Assembly: GCF_001661345.1 (NCBI RefSeq)
Contig: NW_017962919.1
Span: forward strand, 958,317-1,022,316
Length of the DNA: 64,000 bases
Origin: Ascoidea rubescens DSM 1968
Lineage: Eukaryota > Ascomycota > Saccharomycetes > Ascoideales > Ascoideaceae
Direction: 5' to 3'
The notes under the pieces are model-generated. The model was not told where the DNA came from. It ran no database searches and worked only from the letters and a program-made list of their open reading frames with translations. Of the stretch, positions 62,601-64,000 are shown one piece after another. The number at the start of each line of letters is the position of its first letter. The stretch's first letter is position 1. The translations under genes were made by a program, and so were the position numbers.

Positions 62601-63256
62601 ATTGATAACAGAAACCAACAATCAAAATCTGTCGAAAAAAATGGCCAGCGGATTTTTAATCTTTGTTTTGAGCACCTCTTTGAAGTAAGTATTCTGGTGT
62701 CAGTTGTATTTCATCCAGACTCATTTTAATTGTTTTTGTACATTCCAAATTGGCCAAATTATATTAATTCTATTAATCTACCAAACTTTATTTGTCACAC
62801 ATCTATCAATATATTCAAGTTACAAATTTTCAATCTTTTCAATAAACGTATTTTTGATAAAGATTTTAGACTTTAGATTATAAAGCTAATTTTTTATTTC
62901 AAAATTGTGTGGAAAGTATGAAATATTGTTTATTCCAAAGATAAATTTAAAACGAAATAGTAACGAAGATTCAATTGTAGAGGATTTTATCTTAAGTTGT
63001 TTATTAAAATTTAGTTTAAATACTGGAAATTCTTTTGATTGTATACTTAGATAAAACTATATCATTGCAGTTTAATACATCTGAATTATTACCATAGTTA
63101 AAACCGATGATTTTGATAATTCTTTCATGAGAGATTTCTGCTTCTGTAATATTTGATGTTAAATGTATTAAAAATAAGACGTGTGGTCATAAGAGTAAAA
63201 ACTTCTTATAACAAAAATAACACTATGTAATTACATAAAAATCTCAAAAATAATCT
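59669..63256. other. Gene-poor region of about 3.6 kb
   Basis: Starts with the TATA element and a GC-rich patch (about 59890-60130) containing GTCACGTG (CACGTG at 60032-60037), then long AT-rich sequence without recognisable genes, tRNA or repeats. Frames at 59897-60442, 60641-60841, 61659-61841 and 62437-62688 have no family features. It may be degraded or subtelomere-like sequence; this is inference from gene density only. Confidence 0.5.
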
Positions 63257-63934
63257 TCACTCCTGTTTGAATTCATAGCACATTAAATCTTTGACATAGT
63301 CAAAAATCATTATGGCATTCTTATCTACATGATCTTGAAATACAAGACGTGCAGAAGCTTTATGATCAGAAAAATTACAAATAAAAGCTTTCATCAAATC
63401 CCAATATTCTGGTAGAAAACCCATACACTCCCAATTGATGAATACAACAGTTAATTCTTCTCTTGCTATAATATTTTCAAAATTCAATTCTTCATAAGAA
63501 AGACACATTGTGCTATTAGTGGGTAAAACCTCAGACATCAATCTGTTTAACTTCTTGTTAATTTAAATAAATGATGAAATATGCTTATTAAACTCTTTTT
63601 CAGATTCAAATTTCAATTGCAGGAAATAAGGATCTTCAATGACAGTATCATTAATCCCACATATTTCATTCACTGTTTCTTTTCTTAGCTTATACAATTC
63701 ATTGAGTATATTGTCTGTAACAGTCTGTTTCTGCTCTTCACTCAATTCTGGCCACATATCACATAACGTCTTTCCAGCAATATATTCCATTTCAATGTAG
63801 AACTTGGAGTCCTTTGTGTAATAGTCATAGATCTTGGGACAAGATACTTTGTTTTGCACGTATTCTAAATTACGTGCTTCTTGGAGGGTAGTGCACTTTA
63901 TTACTCGATCACCAACAATCTCCACTTCTCTCAT
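63257..63934 (-). pseudogene. Aminoglycoside-phosphotransferase-like pseudogene
   Basis: Two pieces in the same frame, 63563-63934 and 63257-63541, separated by one in-frame TAA (63563-63565) and eight more sense codons. The first piece resembles the N-lobe of fungal APH/choline-kinase-like proteins (DRVIKCTTLQEARNLEYV, CPKIYDYYTKD, FYIEMEYIAGKTL). The second carries the C-lobe (NFENII, INWECMGFLPEYWDLMKAF). The family's catalytic HGDxxxxN is degraded to YEELNFEN, and the following Asp-Trp-Glu reads Asn-Trp-Glu. With a stop and lost active-site residues this is most likely a decayed gene. Such genes are abundant in filamentous fungi and rare in yeasts (general knowledge). The total is about 225 residues. 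Confidence 0.65.
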
Positions 63935-64000
63935 ATTTGGTTAATTGAATTACTCAGTTTCGATATTAAGCGTTTCTAGGTAAGTGGCAAGAGACTTATC

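Noticed and set aside
62437-62688. 83-residue frame in the right-hand gene-poor zone
   Set aside because: No recognisable features and within the length expected by chance in AT-rich DNA over 3 kb.

Overview
This window is nuclear DNA of a budding yeast (Saccharomycotina). Nearly every gene is best matched by a yeast ortholog: LYS4, an ARN/SIT1 transporter, MSY1, COF1, KIC1, SGS1, HFI1, AFG2, ILM1, POP2, a tricalbin, a SAC7/BAG7 RhoGAP, GLC3, a YOL075C-type ABC transporter and LYS2. Introns are short (70-90 nt) with GTATGT or GTATGC donors and TACTAAC-like branch points. The DNA is AT-rich, proteins carry many poly-Asn tracts, and the leucine codon CTG is almost absent from conserved genes (hand scan: LYS4 0, GLC3 0, LYS2 2, together about 2,840 codons). 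That points to a lineage with reassigned or ambiguous CUG, such as the Ascoidea/Saccharomycopsis group, but the species is inferred, not shown. The standard code was used here, so each CTG residue is uncertain.

Layout. 0-8 kb: LYS4 (cut by the left edge), a siderophore-type MFS transporter, a small PIG-Y/Eri1-like protein and mitochondrial Tyr-tRNA synthetase. 8-22 kb: COF1 with two introns and an 11-nt microexon; the kinase KIC1, crossed by an assembly gap inside a poly-Asn repeat; the RecQ helicase SGS1 with an intron near its 3' end; a cysteine-rich CxxC-repeat protein; and HFI1 of SAGA. 22-33 kb: AFG2 and ILM1 divergent; POP2 (intron right after its ATG) divergent from a coiled-coil ADIP-like protein; then a tricalbin. 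33-46 kb: a LicD/Mnn4-like protein that lacks the usual Asp cluster, a RhoGAP, glycogen branching enzyme, a membrane-anchored coiled-coil protein and a 1.9-kb intergenic region with a GC-rich island. 46-58 kb: the ABC transporter, an HPD-motif protein and LYS2 with a Gcn4-type site. 58-64 kb: gene-poor DNA with one small unknown gene and a broken aminoglycoside-phosphotransferase-like gene.

The genes are mostly unrelated housekeeping loci. LYS2 and LYS4 share the alpha-aminoadipate lysine pathway but lie about 52 kb apart. No mobile element, CRISPR array, tRNA or rRNA was recognised. The main points of interest are gene structure (start-codon introns, microexon, late intron), the CTG deficit, GC-rich promoter patches, altered catalytic motifs in POP2 and the LicD-like gene, and the cysteine-rich repeat protein.
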